From NCBI GenBank assembly GCA_902525355.1, contig CABZGO010000003.1, positions 20,666 through 84,665 of the forward strand: DNA of 64,000 nucleotides. Reading direction: 5' to 3'. This DNA is from an uncultured Pelagibacteraceae bacterium. Its GTDB lineage: Bacteria; Pseudomonadota; Alphaproteobacteria; Pelagibacterales; Pelagibacteraceae. Position 1 is the first letter of the stretch, and every line of letters starts with the position of its first letter. The notes beneath the pieces were generated by a model, which saw only the letters and a program-made list of their open reading frames with translations, was not told the DNA's origin and did no database searches. The position numbers were made by a program, and so were the translations under genes. This document shows positions 1-9,303 of this stretch, one piece after another.

Positions 1-1
1 A

Positions 2-238
2 CAGGCAATATCAGAAAAAAATTTGACAGAGGTTGCAGATGCATTGACAGATATTTTGTATGTTACTTATGGGGCGGGGCATGCTTTTGGTATTAATTTA
101 GATAAGTGTTTTGAGGAAGTTCAAAAATCTAATATGAGTAAATTGGGAAAGGATGGCAAACCAATATACAATGAATTTGGAAAAGTTATGAAAGGACCAA
201 AATATTTTAAACCAGATTTATCAAAATTTATAAAATAA
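2..238 (+). CDS. MazG-like / PRA-PH-type nucleotide pyrophosphohydrolase, 3' end (partial)
   Basis: The reading frame is open from base 2, so the ATG-less start at 23 in the ORF track is an artefact of the window edge and the N-terminus is missing. The remaining segment has the hallmark ending of all-alpha NTP pyrophosphohydrolases: an ADALTDILYVTYGAG helix with the acidic Asp pair that binds metal, then NMSKLGKDGKPIY and a GPKYFKPDL tail. Family knowledge says such proteins hydrolyse nucleotide triphosphates or phosphoribosyl-ATP. The substrate cannot be read from this fragment. It converges with ygfZ, with one base between the stops. Confidence 0.75.
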   Translation, partial: QAISEKNLTEVADALTDILYVTYGAGHAFGINLDKCFEEVQKSNMSKLGKDGKPIYNEFGKVMKGPKYFKPDLSKFIK

Positions 239-239
239 T

Positions 240-1121
240 TTAAATCCAATTCGGTTTTAACGCCTTAATTTTCGCATTTCCACATCTAAGATCAGCGTCA
301 AAGTTAAAATTTTTATTTTCTAATTTAAATAAACCAAAAGGATTTTTATTATTGATTAATAACTTTCCAATATTTTTATCTTCATATGTAATTTCTTCAC
401 TACTTATCACACCATCTAAAACTTTAATTGCAAACAATCTTTTATTAAGTTTATCTTTAAGTTTAATTCTTGCTGTATTCTCTTGACCAACATAACATCC
501 TTTTTTAAAATCAATTCCATTAAGCTCTTCAAAATTGCATTCAATTCCAAATATTTTATTTTGTAGATTATTTGTATCAATTTGGGCAATTCCTAATTCA
601 TGACTATAATTATAATATTCATTAACATCAGAAACTTTTAAACCCAATTTTTTAATAGAAAGATATAATTTTTCCAAATTTATTACTATTCTTGCTCCTA
701 ATTTATCAGATCTAGGATCTAAAAGAATAGGATCTTCTCTAAATTTAATCGTAAAACCAATTTCAGATTTAGAATTTTGTAATTCTAGAAATTTTTCCTT
801 TGTTAAATTAGCAACAACAAACTCATTACTTAGATTTAAGATATCAACTTTAGATCTTAGTTTATATAAATTTAATTGTTTATATAAATTTTCAATAACT
901 TTTTTCTCACAATCTAAAAAATAACCAGATTTATGTTTAATAATTATGAAATCATAGAGATATTTGCCTTGAGGAGTTAAAAGAGCAGAAAAACAACTTC
1001 TATCATCTGATACATTTTCAATATTGTTTGTAATTATATTTTGTAAAAATTCTTTAGCATCATCTCCGTTAATATAAAGGAGACCTCTATCCTCTAAAAT
1101 GTAAACACTATTTCTATTCAT
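240..1121 (-). CDS. ygfZ: YgfZ/GcvT-like folate-binding protein
   Basis: The signature KGCYVGQE near residue 210 is diagnostic of YgfZ (COG0354), a tetrahydrofolate-binding protein that supports maturation or repair of certain Fe-S enzymes. The N-terminal GcvT-like fold includes FLQNIITNNI and FSALLTPQGKYLYDF. I prefer the ATG at 1121 (MNRNSVYILEDRG) over the ORF-track start at 1139, because family members begin just before this strand. It is divergent from pyrC, with start codons about 42 bp apart. The length of about 293 residues is normal. Confidence 0.9.
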   Translation of the reverse strand: MNRNSVYILEDRGLLYINGDDAKEFLQNIITNNIENVSDDRSCFSALLTPQGKYLYDFIIIKHKSGYFLDCEKKVIENLYKQLNLYKLRSKVDILNLSNEFVVANLTKEKFLELQNSKSEIGFTIKFREDPILLDPRSDKLGARIVINLEKLYLSIKKLGLKVSDVNEYYNYSHELGIAQIDTNNLQNKIFGIECNFEELNGIDFKKGCYVGQENTARIKLKDKLNKRLFAIKVLDGVISSEEITYEDKNIGKLLINNKNPFGLFKLENKNFNFDADLRCGNAKIKALKPNWI

Positions 1122-1163
1122 GTTGTAATATTGTAACAAATGATATAAGTACTTTTTTTATAA

Positions 1164-2474
1164 ATGTTAGACCTAATCATTAAAAATGGTAAATGTTATA
1201 TTGATAAAGATCTTAAAGATGTTGATATAGGTATTCAAAATAGTAAGATTGTAAAAATTGGCAAATTAGAAGAAGGCGCCATTCAATCAATTGATGCAAG
1301 TGGACTTACTGTTCTACCTGGTTGCATTGATACTCAAACACATTTCAGAGAGCCAGGTTCAACAGATACTGAGGATTTAGCTTCAGGTAGTAGAGCTGCA
1401 GTTGTTGGAGGAATAACTTCAGTGTTTGAAATGCCAAATACTAATCCTGCAACTACAAATAAAGCAGAGTTTCAAAGAAAAATAGATTTAGCAAAAAATA
1501 GAATGTATTGTAACCACGCATTTTATTTTGGAGCGACCCCCACCAACCAAAGCGAATTAGCAGATCTTAAAAGTTTAGATGGCTGTTGTGGTGTTAAATT
1601 ATTTGCAGGTTCGTCCACAGGTACTTTGCTAGTTCATAAAGAAGAGGACATTGAAAAAGTATTTGAAAGCACATCTAAAATTGTTGCAGTTCACTCAGAG
1701 GATGAAGATATTTTAAATTTAAGAAAGAAATTAAGAGAGAAAGGCAATGTTCATTCCCATCCAATTTGGAGAGATGAAGAATGTGCAATTTCATCTACTA
1801 GAAAGATTGTAAAAATTGCAAAAAGATTAAGTAAAAAAGCTCATATTTTGCATATTACTACAAAACAGGAGATTGATTTTTTATCTCAGAATAAGGGAGA
1901 TATAACTTTTGAAATAACTCCACAACATTTAACAATGTTTGCACCAGATTGTTACGACAAACTAGGCACCTATGCTCAAATGAACCCACCTATTAGAGAA
2001 AAAAGCCATTACGATAGACTGTGGTATGCGGTTAGAAACAATTATAATGATACTATTGGTTCGGATCACGCTCCACATCTGAGATTAAATAAAGACAAAG
2101 AATATCCAGATACCCCTTCAGGAATGCCTGGGGTCCAAACTTTATTGCCTGTGATGTTGAACCATGTAAATGATAAAAAACTAACTTTACTTCAGCTTAT
2201 GAATCTCGTATGTGAAAATCCAGCAAAAATTTTTGGCATAATAGGCAAGGGATATTTAAAAGAAGACTATGATGCAGATCTTACAATTGTGGATATGAAT
2301 AAAATTATCGAAATCAAAAACGAAAAAATTGAGAGTAAGTGTGGATGGTCACCTTTCGATGGATATAAGTTTAAGGGAACCCCAGTCTATACGATCATAA
2401 ATGGGGAGATTAAAATGAAAGATGGAGAAATCCTTGGAGAAGCGTCAGGCAAACCTATAAGATTTGACAATTAA
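1164..2474 (+). CDS. pyrC: Dihydroorotase (class I type amidohydrolase)
   Basis: This enzyme cyclises carbamoyl-aspartate to dihydroorotate in pyrimidine synthesis, in the cytosol. The 436-residue protein has the amidohydrolase core: VLPGCIDTQTHFREPG near residues 51-66, GVKLFAG with the presumed carbamylated Lys, AVHSED and LHIT metal-binding histidines, and IGSDHAPH with the catalytic Asp. The usual first metal pair H-x-H reads Q-T-H here, so one canonical His ligand is Gln. The same replacement is, as far as I remember, common in alphaproteobacterial dihydroorotases. Allantoinase or hydantoinase is the alternative, but no purine-degradation neighbours are present. Confidence 0.85.
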   Translation: MLDLIIKNGKCYIDKDLKDVDIGIQNSKIVKIGKLEEGAIQSIDASGLTVLPGCIDTQTHFREPGSTDTEDLASGSRAAVVGGITSVFEMPNTNPATTNKAEFQRKIDLAKNRMYCNHAFYFGATPTNQSELADLKSLDGCCGVKLFAGSSTGTLLVHKEEDIEKVFESTSKIVAVHSEDEDILNLRKKLREKGNVHSHPIWRDEECAISSTRKIVKIAKRLSKKAHILHITTKQEIDFLSQNKGDITFEITPQHLTMFAPDCYDKLGTYAQMNPPIREKSHYDRLWYAVRNNYNDTIGSDHAPHLRLNKDKEYPDTPSGMPGVQTLLPVMLNHVNDKKLTLLQLMNLVCENPAKIFGIIGKGYLKEDYDADLTIVDMNKIIEIKNEKIESKCGWSPFDGYKFKGTPVYTIINGEIKMKDGEILGEASGKPIRFDN

Positions 2475-2480
2475 GCTAAT

Positions 2481-4379
2481 CTATTTGGTAAGAATTCTAT
2501 TTTGTATCAAACTTTGTGTTATCTCATCCAGAATTGCAGGATCGTCAATCGTTGCTGGCATTTTATAATCCTCTTTGTCAGCAATTTTTCTAATAGTTCC
2601 TCTCAATATTTTTCCTGATCTTGTTTTAGGTAATCTTTTAATAACTATAACAACTTTAAATGCTGCGACAGGTCCAATTTTATCTCTTACCATTTGAATA
2701 CATTCCTTTGAAATAGTTTCATTTTCTTTTTCAACACCTGATTTTAAAACAACTAAACCAATAGGCAATTGTCCTTTTAATTTATCTGCAATCCCTAGAA
2801 CCGCACATTCAGCAACTGACTGATGTTCTGATAAAACTTCTTCAATTGCACCTGTTGATAATCTATGACCAGCAACATTAATTATGTCATCAGTTCGTGA
2901 CATAATCCATATATATCCATCTTCATCTATATGACCTGCATCATATGTTTGATAGTAACCTTTATAATTAGTCATATAATTTTCATTATATCTCTTATCA
3001 GCATTCCAAAGTGTAGGAAATGTACCAGGTGGCAAAGGCAATTTAACAACTATATCACCCATCTCATTAGGTTCCGCGATTGAATGATCAGGTTTAATTA
3101 TTTTAACATCATAACCCGGAACTGCTTTACATGCTGAACCATACTTTGTTTTTTGCATTTCTATACCAGTACAATTTGAACTTATTGCCCAACTAGTTTC
3201 TGTTTGCCACCAGTGATCTATCACTGGAACATTTAAAAGATTTTCAGCCCATTTTATTGTATCAGGATCAGCTCTTTCTCCAGCTAGGAATAAAGACTCG
3301 AAAGAACTTAAATCATATTTAGAGAAAAACTTTCCATCTGGATCTTCTTTTTTAATTGCTCTAAATGCCGTGGGAGCTGTAAACAAAGATTTAATTTTAT
3401 ACTCTGAAATTATTCTCCAAAAAACTCCCGCATCAGGAGTTCCAACTGGTTTTCCCTCAAATAAAAGTGTAGTGCATCCTTTGAATAATGGAGCGTAAAC
3501 GATGTACGAATGACCAACAATCCACCCTATGTCACTAGCTGACCACCAAACATCATTCTCATCGATATTATAAATATTTTTCATTGTCCATTTAAGAGCT
3601 ACGATATGACCTCCTACATCTCTAACTATTCCTTTTGGTATACCTGTAGTTCCTGATGTGTACAAAATATAGGCAAATTCATTTGCTCCAATCTCAACAC
3701 AATCTTTATTTTTTGCATTAACAAGTGCTTCCTCCCAGCTAATTTCTAGCGGTGAGTTTAATTTTACTTCGTGATCTTTCCTTTGAAAGAAAATTACTTT
3801 TTCAACTTTGTGTTTTGCAAGTTTTAATGCTCCATCAACTAAAGGTCTATATTCAACAGTTCTCCCTGGTTCAAATCCACAAGAGGCAGTAATTAAAATC
3901 TTTGCTTTACTATCATCAATTCTACTCGCCAATTCATTTGATGCAAATCCACCAAAGACAACCGAGTGTATTGCACCAATTCTTCCACAAGCTAGCATTG
4001 CTATAACTGCTTCGGGAATCATCGGCATGTAGATAATTACTCTGTCACCTTTTTTAATACCTTGATTATCTAGTGCTCCTGCAAATTTTGATATTTTTTC
4101 TTTTAATTCACTATATGTAAATTTTCCTTTACTGTTAGTTATAGGGCTATCATAGATTAAAGCAGTCTTATCACCATTACCATTGTCAATATGAACATCA
4201 ATTGCATTGTAACAGGTGTTTGTAACACCATCTTCAAACCATTTATAAAATGGAGGATTAGATTTGTTTAAAATCTTGCTAGGTTTTTTAAACCAAAAGA
4301 TATCATCTGACACATTTTTCCAAAATTCCTCAGGATTTTGAATAGATTCTTTATAAATTTCTTTAAAACTATTTTTCAT
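2481..4379 (-). CDS. prpE: Propionyl-CoA synthetase (acyl-CoA synthetase)
   Basis: An AMP-forming acyl-CoA synthetase of 632 residues in the acetyl/propionyl-CoA synthetase family. Visible core motifs are the P-loop-like YTSGTTGIPKGIV (A3) near residue 240, WWQTET (A5), the SRTDDIINVAGHRLSTGAIEE hinge and the C-terminal PKTRSGKILRG with the acetylatable catalytic Lys. The start MKNSFKEIYKESIQNPEEFW and the EFAYILYTSG context fit PrpE better than Acs. It would activate propionate for the methylcitrate or methylmalonyl route. It stands alone, convergent with pyrC, and shares a 212-bp divergent intergenic region with proteorhodopsin. Confidence 0.85.
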   Translation of the reverse strand: MKNSFKEIYKESIQNPEEFWKNVSDDIFWFKKPSKILNKSNPPFYKWFEDGVTNTCYNAIDVHIDNGNGDKTALIYDSPITNSKGKFTYSELKEKISKFAGALDNQGIKKGDRVIIYMPMIPEAVIAMLACGRIGAIHSVVFGGFASNELASRIDDSKAKILITASCGFEPGRTVEYRPLVDGALKLAKHKVEKVIFFQRKDHEVKLNSPLEISWEEALVNAKNKDCVEIGANEFAYILYTSGTTGIPKGIVRDVGGHIVALKWTMKNIYNIDENDVWWSASDIGWIVGHSYIVYAPLFKGCTTLLFEGKPVGTPDAGVFWRIISEYKIKSLFTAPTAFRAIKKEDPDGKFFSKYDLSSFESLFLAGERADPDTIKWAENLLNVPVIDHWWQTETSWAISSNCTGIEMQKTKYGSACKAVPGYDVKIIKPDHSIAEPNEMGDIVVKLPLPPGTFPTLWNADKRYNENYMTNYKGYYQTYDAGHIDEDGYIWIMSRTDDIINVAGHRLSTGAIEEVLSEHQSVAECAVLGIADKLKGQLPIGLVVLKSGVEKENETISKECIQMVRDKIGPVAAFKVVIVIKRLPKTRSGKILRGTIRKIADKEDYKMPATIDDPAILDEITQSLIQNRILTK

Positions 4380-4392
4380 AGTGATTTGTTTT

Positions 4393-4421
4393 TTGACACA
4401 CTTTTATAATGATTTTATATA
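4393..4421 (+). promoter_or_regulatory. Candidate sigma70 promoter upstream of proteorhodopsin
   Basis: TTGACA followed after 17 bp by TATATA on the plus strand. A second -10-like TATAAT lies inside the spacer. If this is the proteorhodopsin promoter, transcription begins near 4428 and leaves an untranslated leader of roughly 160 bases. In such A+T-rich DNA this kind of match can occur by chance, so the call is tentative. Confidence 0.4.
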
Positions 4422-4546
4422 ACAGGTTGTATTTAATTTCATAAAGTTAATAAAATCAATACTTATTGCTACAAAATAACTCTTCAACAAACTTATTTTA
4501 TTTGTTATTTAACCCCTAACTTTAGATCATTCATTAGATTGGTCTG

Positions 4547-4564
4547 TAGTTTAAATTTAAACTA
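4547..4564. promoter_or_regulatory. Perfect 18-bp palindrome in the proteorhodopsin leader
   Basis: TAGTTTAAATTTAAACTA is a perfect palindrome ending 14 bp before the Shine-Dalgarno GAGGGAG (4579-4585) of the proteorhodopsin gene. It could be a dimeric regulator site or fold as a short leader hairpin. Low-complexity A+T palindromes also arise by chance. Confidence 0.4.
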
Positions 4565-4591
4565 AAAAAACTAACTATGAGGGAGTTTTTT

Positions 4592-5356
4592 ATGAAGACA
4601 ATGAAAATGTTAGCATTAGCGGCAGTGCTTTTCGGAGCAACTACGGCAGCTAACGCAGCAACTGCCTTTTTAGCCACAGATGATTTTGTAGGTATTTCGT
4701 TTTGGTTAATATCAATGGGTATGTTAGCAGCTACAGCGTTTTTCTTTATGGAACAGGCTAACGTCAGTTCACAATGGAGAAAATCAGTAAACGTAGCTGG
4801 ATTAGTAACAGGTATAGCATTTATTCACTACATGTATATGAGAGCGGTTTGGATCGAAACAGGTGATACTCCAACTGTTTACAGATACATTGATTGGTTA
4901 ATTACTGTACCACTACAGCTAGTAGAATTTTACTTAATTCTTTCAGCGGTACGAAAAGTTGACACAAACATATTTTGGAGAATCTTAATTGGTTCACTAG
5001 TTATGTTAATAGGTGGATATCTTGGAGAAGCTGGATTCATTAACGCTACACTAGGTTTCATAATCGGTATGGCTGGATGGATTTATATTCTTTATGAAAT
5101 CTTTTCAGGAGAAGCAGGAAAAGTTGCTGCCAAATCTGGAAATAAATCTTTAGTAACTGCATTTGGAGCTTTAAGAATGATTGTTACTGTAGGTTGGGCT
5201 ATTTACCCATTAGGTTACATTTTTGGTTACCTAACAGGTGGAATAGATGGTAACGCGTTAAACGTTATCTATAACTTAGCAGACTTTGTTAATAAAATCG
5301 CATTTGGTTTAATTATCTGGTCTTGTGCAGTATCTAACTCTACAAGAAGAGCGTAG
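4592..5356 (+). CDS. Proteorhodopsin (light-driven proton pump, predicted blue-absorbing)
   Basis: A seven-helix retinal protein of 254 residues with a cleavable-looking signal peptide (MKTMKMLALAAVLFG...). The start at 4592 is chosen because GAGGGAG lies 6 bp ahead of it; the ORF-track ATG at 4577 precedes the ribosome site. Key residues line up with the reference green proteorhodopsin at a constant offset of four: H79 (H75), D101 counter-ion (D97), E112 proton donor (E108) and Schiff-base K235 (K231). The tuning position holds Gln (Q109, equivalent to 105), the blue-absorbing type. It pumps protons out across the inner membrane. A terminator follows, then ferredoxin and its reductase. Confidence 0.98.
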   Translation: MKTMKMLALAAVLFGATTAANAATAFLATDDFVGISFWLISMGMLAATAFFFMEQANVSSQWRKSVNVAGLVTGIAFIHYMYMRAVWIETGDTPTVYRYIDWLITVPLQLVEFYLILSAVRKVDTNIFWRILIGSLVMLIGGYLGEAGFINATLGFIIGMAGWIYILYEIFSGEAGKVAAKSGNKSLVTAFGALRMIVTVGWAIYPLGYIFGYLTGGIDGNALNVIYNLADFVNKIAFGLIIWSCAVSNSTRRA

Positions 5357-5378
5357 TAACAATTAGTTACGAAATATA

Positions 5379-5753
<375 letters not shown>

Positions 5754-5754
<1 letters not shown>

Positions 5755-6767
5755 TGATTAAAACTGATGTTGTAATTGTCGGTGCAGGTCCAACAGGATT
5801 ATTTTGTGCACATCAACTTGGTATTATTGGATTAAAGTGTGAAATAGTTGATAACTTAGATAAGATAGGCGGTCAATGCATAGAGCTTTATCCTGACAAA
5901 CCAATTTATGATATTCCTGCGGTCCCAGAGTGTACAGGAGAAGAGCTTGCAAATAACTTATTAGAACAAATAAAACCATTTAATTTTAATTTTCACTTAA
6001 ATGATAGAGTTCAAGAACTTAAAAAAGAAAATGATAATTGGATTGTTAAAACAACGAATGAAAAAGAATTTCACGCACCAAACGTTGTAATTGCTGGCGG
6101 TGTTGGTTCGTTTGAGCCAAGAAAATTTCCAACAAAAAGTGCAGAAAAATTTGATGGAACTTCAGTTTTGTATTCAATTAAAGATAAATCAATTTTTAAA
6201 GATAAGTCAGTTGCAATATTTGGAGGTGGAGACAGTGCTCTTGATTGGGCAATAGAACTTTCTAATACTTCTAAAGTTTCACTTATCCACAGAAGAGATG
6301 AGTTTAGGGGCGCACCTGTGAATGTTCAAAAAATAAAAGAACTTAGTGAAAAAAAAATTATTAATTTATTTACAAAGTATTCTATTAAAGATGTTATTGG
6401 AAATGGATCATTGGAAGAAGTTGAAATTAAAAGTGAAGATGGGGAAAGCAAAATAATTAAAGCTGATTATGTGTTGGGATTCTTTGGTCTGATAATGCAA
6501 CTTGGACCAATAGCTGAATGGGGTCTTAATTTAGATAAAAAAACTATTCCAGTTAATACTGAAAACTTTGAAACCAACAAGAAAGGTATTTTTGCAATTG
6601 GAGATATTTGTAGTTATCCTGGAAAACTCAAATTAATCCTATCAGGTTTTCATGAAGGAGCTCTTGCGGCACGAGGTTGCTTTAAATATGCAAGACCTAA
6701 TGAAAAATACAGATTTGAATTTACGACAGCATCAAATACTATTAAAGACAGGCTGGGTGTAAAATAG
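5754..6767 (+). CDS. Ferredoxin-NADP+ reductase, thioredoxin-reductase-like (type 2)
   Basis: A flavoprotein of 337 residues with two Rossmann motifs: VVIVGAGPTGLFCA at the N-terminus for FAD and AIFGGGDSALDWAIEL near residue 157 for NAD(P)H, followed by HRRDEFR, which fits NADPH binding. The CxxC redox pair of real thioredoxin reductases is absent, pointing to the YumC-like ferredoxin/flavodoxin reductases. Often annotated trxB in SAR11. Direct coupling to the ferredoxin gene supports electron exchange between NADPH and ferredoxin. The downstream GST begins one base before this gene ends. Confidence 0.88.
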
Positions 6768-7393
6768 TGATTGAATTATTTACTGCCGATACTCCTAACG
6801 GTTGGAAAATAAGTATCATGCTTGAAGAAATAAAACTTGATTATAAAGTTACAAAGGTAAATTTATCTGAAGGTGAGCAACATAAAGCAGAATTCAAAAA
6901 AATTAGTCCATTTAACAAAATTCCAGTAATAACCGACCACGAAAATAATAAATCAATCTTCGAGTCAGGAGCAATACTGATGTATCTAGGTGAAAAAAGT
7001 AAAATGTTTTATCCTGAAGAGAATAGACTAGAGATAAATCAGTGGTTAATGGCCCAAATGGGTTTGATTGGTCCAATGATAGGACAACATCATCAGTTTC
7101 ATTATTATCATCAAGGTAAAAGTGAGTGGGGAGAAGAAAGATACTTTAAAATTACAAGAAAACTATACGAAGATTTGGAAGCAAGACTTTCTGCTAGTGA
7201 TTATTTAGCAGGCAAAAAGTATTCAATTGCAGATATTGCAACATGGTCTTGGATTGCGAGACATAAGAGACATGACATTGGATTAGAAAATTATAAAGGT
7301 TTAGCAAGATGGTATGTGGATATTGCAAAACGACCTGCAGTTATAAAAGGATTTAAAGTATTAAATAAAGATGCTGAGATAGATTACCCTTAA
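6767..7393 (+). CDS. Glutathione S-transferase, YfcG/nu-class-like
   Basis: A 208-residue soluble protein with a thioredoxin-like N-terminal domain (TPNGWKISIMLEEIKLDYKV, NKIPVI with the cis-Pro, ESGAILMYL glutathione-binding motif) and an all-helical C-terminal domain (SIADIATWSW). TPNGWKISI resembles YfcG-type enzymes, which work as glutathione-disulfide reductases or peroxidases rather than detoxifying transferases. It uses a GTG start overlapping the stop of the reductase gene (TAGTG), so it probably belongs to the same transcript. It overlaps the end of the DksA-like gene by four bases. Confidence 0.87.
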   Translation: MIELFTADTPNGWKISIMLEEIKLDYKVTKVNLSEGEQHKAEFKKISPFNKIPVITDHENNKSIFESGAILMYLGEKSKMFYPEENRLEINQWLMAQMGLIGPMIGQHHQFHYYHQGKSEWGEERYFKITRKLYEDLEARLSASDYLAGKKYSIADIATWSWIARHKRHDIGLENYKGLARWYVDIAKRPAVIKGFKVLNKDAEIDYP

Positions 7394-7806
7394 ATATCAG
7401 CGTAAACTTTTTCTTCTTTTTCGTGCTTTTCTTGCGCCGCTATACATAAAGTTGCAACTGGTCTTGCCATTAATCTTTTAAGACCGATAGGTTCTGCTGT
7501 TTCTTCACAAAAACCATAAGTTCCATCTTGTATTTTTTTTAATGCTCCATCAATTTTAGAAATTAATTTAATCTGCCTATTGATTGCTCTCATCTCAACA
7601 TTTTTTTCTGTATAAGAGCTTGCTTGATCAACGATATCTGCAGATGCACTATTGTCATCCATTGAAGCGTTAAATATTGCTTCATTGTTAGTTCTCTTAA
7701 GATCTTTTTTCCACTCCATTAATTTTTGTTTGAAATATGCAAGATGTTTTGCACACATATATTTTTCAGTTTCTTTTGGGATGTATTTTTTAGAGATCTT
7801 TACCAT
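7390..7806 (-). CDS. dksA: DksA-type RNA polymerase-binding regulator with degenerate zinc site
   Basis: DksA proteins bind in the RNA polymerase secondary channel and, with ppGpp, reprogramme rRNA and amino-acid gene transcription. The coiled-coil (LAYFKQKLMEWKKDL...) carries the DNSASADIVDQAS tip region. The C-terminal globule keeps YGFCEETAEPIGLKRLMARPVATLC but has C-x2-T and C-x2-A instead of the four-Cys finger. That is the pattern described for zinc-independent DksA2. I chose the ATG at 7806 because homologous N-termini align from MVKISKKYIPK. The ORF track starts at 7842. Neither start has a clear ribosome site. Confidence 0.88.
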   Translation of the reverse strand: MVKISKKYIPKETEKYMCAKHLAYFKQKLMEWKKDLKRTNNEAIFNASMDDNSASADIVDQASSYTEKNVEMRAINRQIKLISKIDGALKKIQDGTYGFCEETAEPIGLKRLMARPVATLCIAAQEKHEKEEKVYADI

Positions 7807-7879
7807 ACTCAAATTTATGAATTTGGTGAATATATTCATCATTTATTGAGTGTCAAGAATGGATTAATTGTATAAATTA

Positions 7880-9181
7880 ATGAAAATGGCTATTTTTAAA
7901 AAGGATATAAGTAATTTATTTTATATTTTTGTTTCAGCTCACTTAATCATATGGACATTAGTTCCAAGTTTAACAAATAACAATTTACCACTTGATACTA
8001 TAGAGGCCTTAGCATGGGGTAGTAATTTAGACTGGGGATTTAATAAGCACCCGCCAATGAGTGCATTTTTACCTGAAATATTTTACCAAATCTTTGGACC
8101 TCAAGACTGGGCTTATTATTTGTTAAGTCAAATCTGTATCGCAGTCTCATTCCTTGTAGTTTTTAAGTTAGCTGAAGATTTTTTTGATAACAAAATTTAT
8201 TGTTTATTATCGGTTTTGTTATTAGAGGGAATATATTTCTATAACTTCACTACACCTGAATTTAATGTAAATGTTTGCTTAATACCGTTTTGGTCTCTTT
8301 CTGTATATTATTTATGGAGAGGAATTAAGAATAACAAAATAACAGATTGGCTTTTACTTGGTCTATTTGCTGGACTTGGGTTTCTATCTAAATATTTATA
8401 TGTCTATTTAGGTTTAGCAATAGATGTACTTTTAATTTACATGATTTATACCAAAAGACTAAATTTAAAATGCCTAGTTTCTTTCGTTCCTTTTATTATA
8501 ATTTTATTTCCACACATTATTTGGTTAACTGAGAATGATTATATAACTATTACCTATGGACTTCTCAGAACTGGTTTAGAGGAAGCAAGTATTTTAAACC
8601 ATATAAAACATCCCGCGATCTTTTTAGGTAAGCAAATTGGTATATTATTGCCGTTTTTATTAATGATTTTTATTATAGTTAAAAAGTTTAGATTAAATAT
8701 TAATTTAAACGACGAAAAGCTTTTGTTTTTATTATCAATTAATTTAATTCCAATATTTTTTATTTTTCTTACATCATTTACTATGGGCGTAAAAATTAGA
8801 ACTATGTGGATGACGCCATTTTATATAAGCTTTGGCTTGTTATTTGTTTATATTTTAAAATCAGAAATTAATTTTGAAAAAATGAGAACGTTTTCATCAA
8901 TCTTTTTGATATTATTCTTATTATCTCCAATTTTGTATTCTTATGTTTCAATTACTAAAACTGATAAAAGAACTGATTTTGAGGGTAAAAATTTAGCTAA
9001 GCAGGCTAAAGTTTTTTTTGAAACTGAGGGTGAGGAACTTGGAAAAATGGAATATATTAAAGGTAATGAGTGGATTGCAGGAAATATATCTTACCATCTT
9101 CCAGAAAGACCAAAATGGATTTATAGTTCAAATGAAGTTCAATTGTGCAACAAAGATATGAAATGCTTAACATATAAATGA
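7880..9181 (+). CDS. GT39/ArnT-like polytopic membrane glycosyltransferase
   Basis: A highly hydrophobic protein of about 433 residues with roughly ten membrane segments. The first periplasmic loop has the family-typical acidic/aromatic region (LPLDTIEALAWGSNLDWGFNKHPP), resembling dolichyl-phosphate-mannose and ArnT-type transferases that move a sugar from a polyprenyl phosphate carrier to a surface acceptor. I prefer the ATG at 7880, but the TTG at 7868 and ATG at 7886 are possible. The stop overlaps the start of the next small gene (ATGA). Followed by a GT2 synthase that could make the polyprenyl-phosphate sugar. The acceptor is unknown. Confidence 0.75.
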   Translation: MKMAIFKKDISNLFYIFVSAHLIIWTLVPSLTNNNLPLDTIEALAWGSNLDWGFNKHPPMSAFLPEIFYQIFGPQDWAYYLLSQICIAVSFLVVFKLAEDFFDNKIYCLLSVLLLEGIYFYNFTTPEFNVNVCLIPFWSLSVYYLWRGIKNNKITDWLLLGLFAGLGFLSKYLYVYLGLAIDVLLIYMIYTKRLNLKCLVSFVPFIIILFPHIIWLTENDYITITYGLLRTGLEEASILNHIKHPAIFLGKQIGILLPFLLMIFIIVKKFRLNINLNDEKLLFLLSINLIPIFFIFLTSFTMGVKIRTMWMTPFYISFGLLFVYILKSEINFEKMRTFSSIFLILFLLSPILYSYVSITKTDKRTDFEGKNLAKQAKVFFETEGEELGKMEYIKGNEWIAGNISYHLPERPKWIYSSNEVQLCNKDMKCLTYK

Positions 9182-9303
9182 AATTTCAATTAAACCAAAA
9201 AAACAAGAGACTTTTATTTATTATTGGAATTATTGTTTTAATTGAACTTTCAGGATATGGTTTTTTTGCTTCTCTATTTAGACTGATAGGCTCAGTAAGT
9301 TAA
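9178..9303 (+). CDS. Small single-span membrane protein (41 aa), not in the ORF track
   Basis: The reading frame MKFQLNQKNKRLLFIIGIIV... encodes a charged N-terminus, one membrane helix (residues 11-31) and a short tail. It overlaps the GT39 stop by ATGA and the GT2 start by TAATG, which fits a real, translationally coupled gene rather than spacer. I do not recognise a family. By position it could be an accessory subunit linking the cytosolic-side GT2 and the periplasm-facing GT39 enzyme, a place filled by the larger GtrA flippase in Gtr systems. That role is inference. Confidence 0.6.
   Translation: MKFQLNQKNKRLLFIIGIIVLIELSGYGFFASLFRLIGSVS

Noticed and set aside
3808-4032. Plus-strand ORF inside prpE and similar ORF-track entries (for example 29767-30186 on the minus strand in guaB, 32996-33481 on the minus strand in panB)
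   Set aside because: They lie wholly within strongly supported genes on the other strand, lack family motifs and ribosome sites, and are shadow frames.
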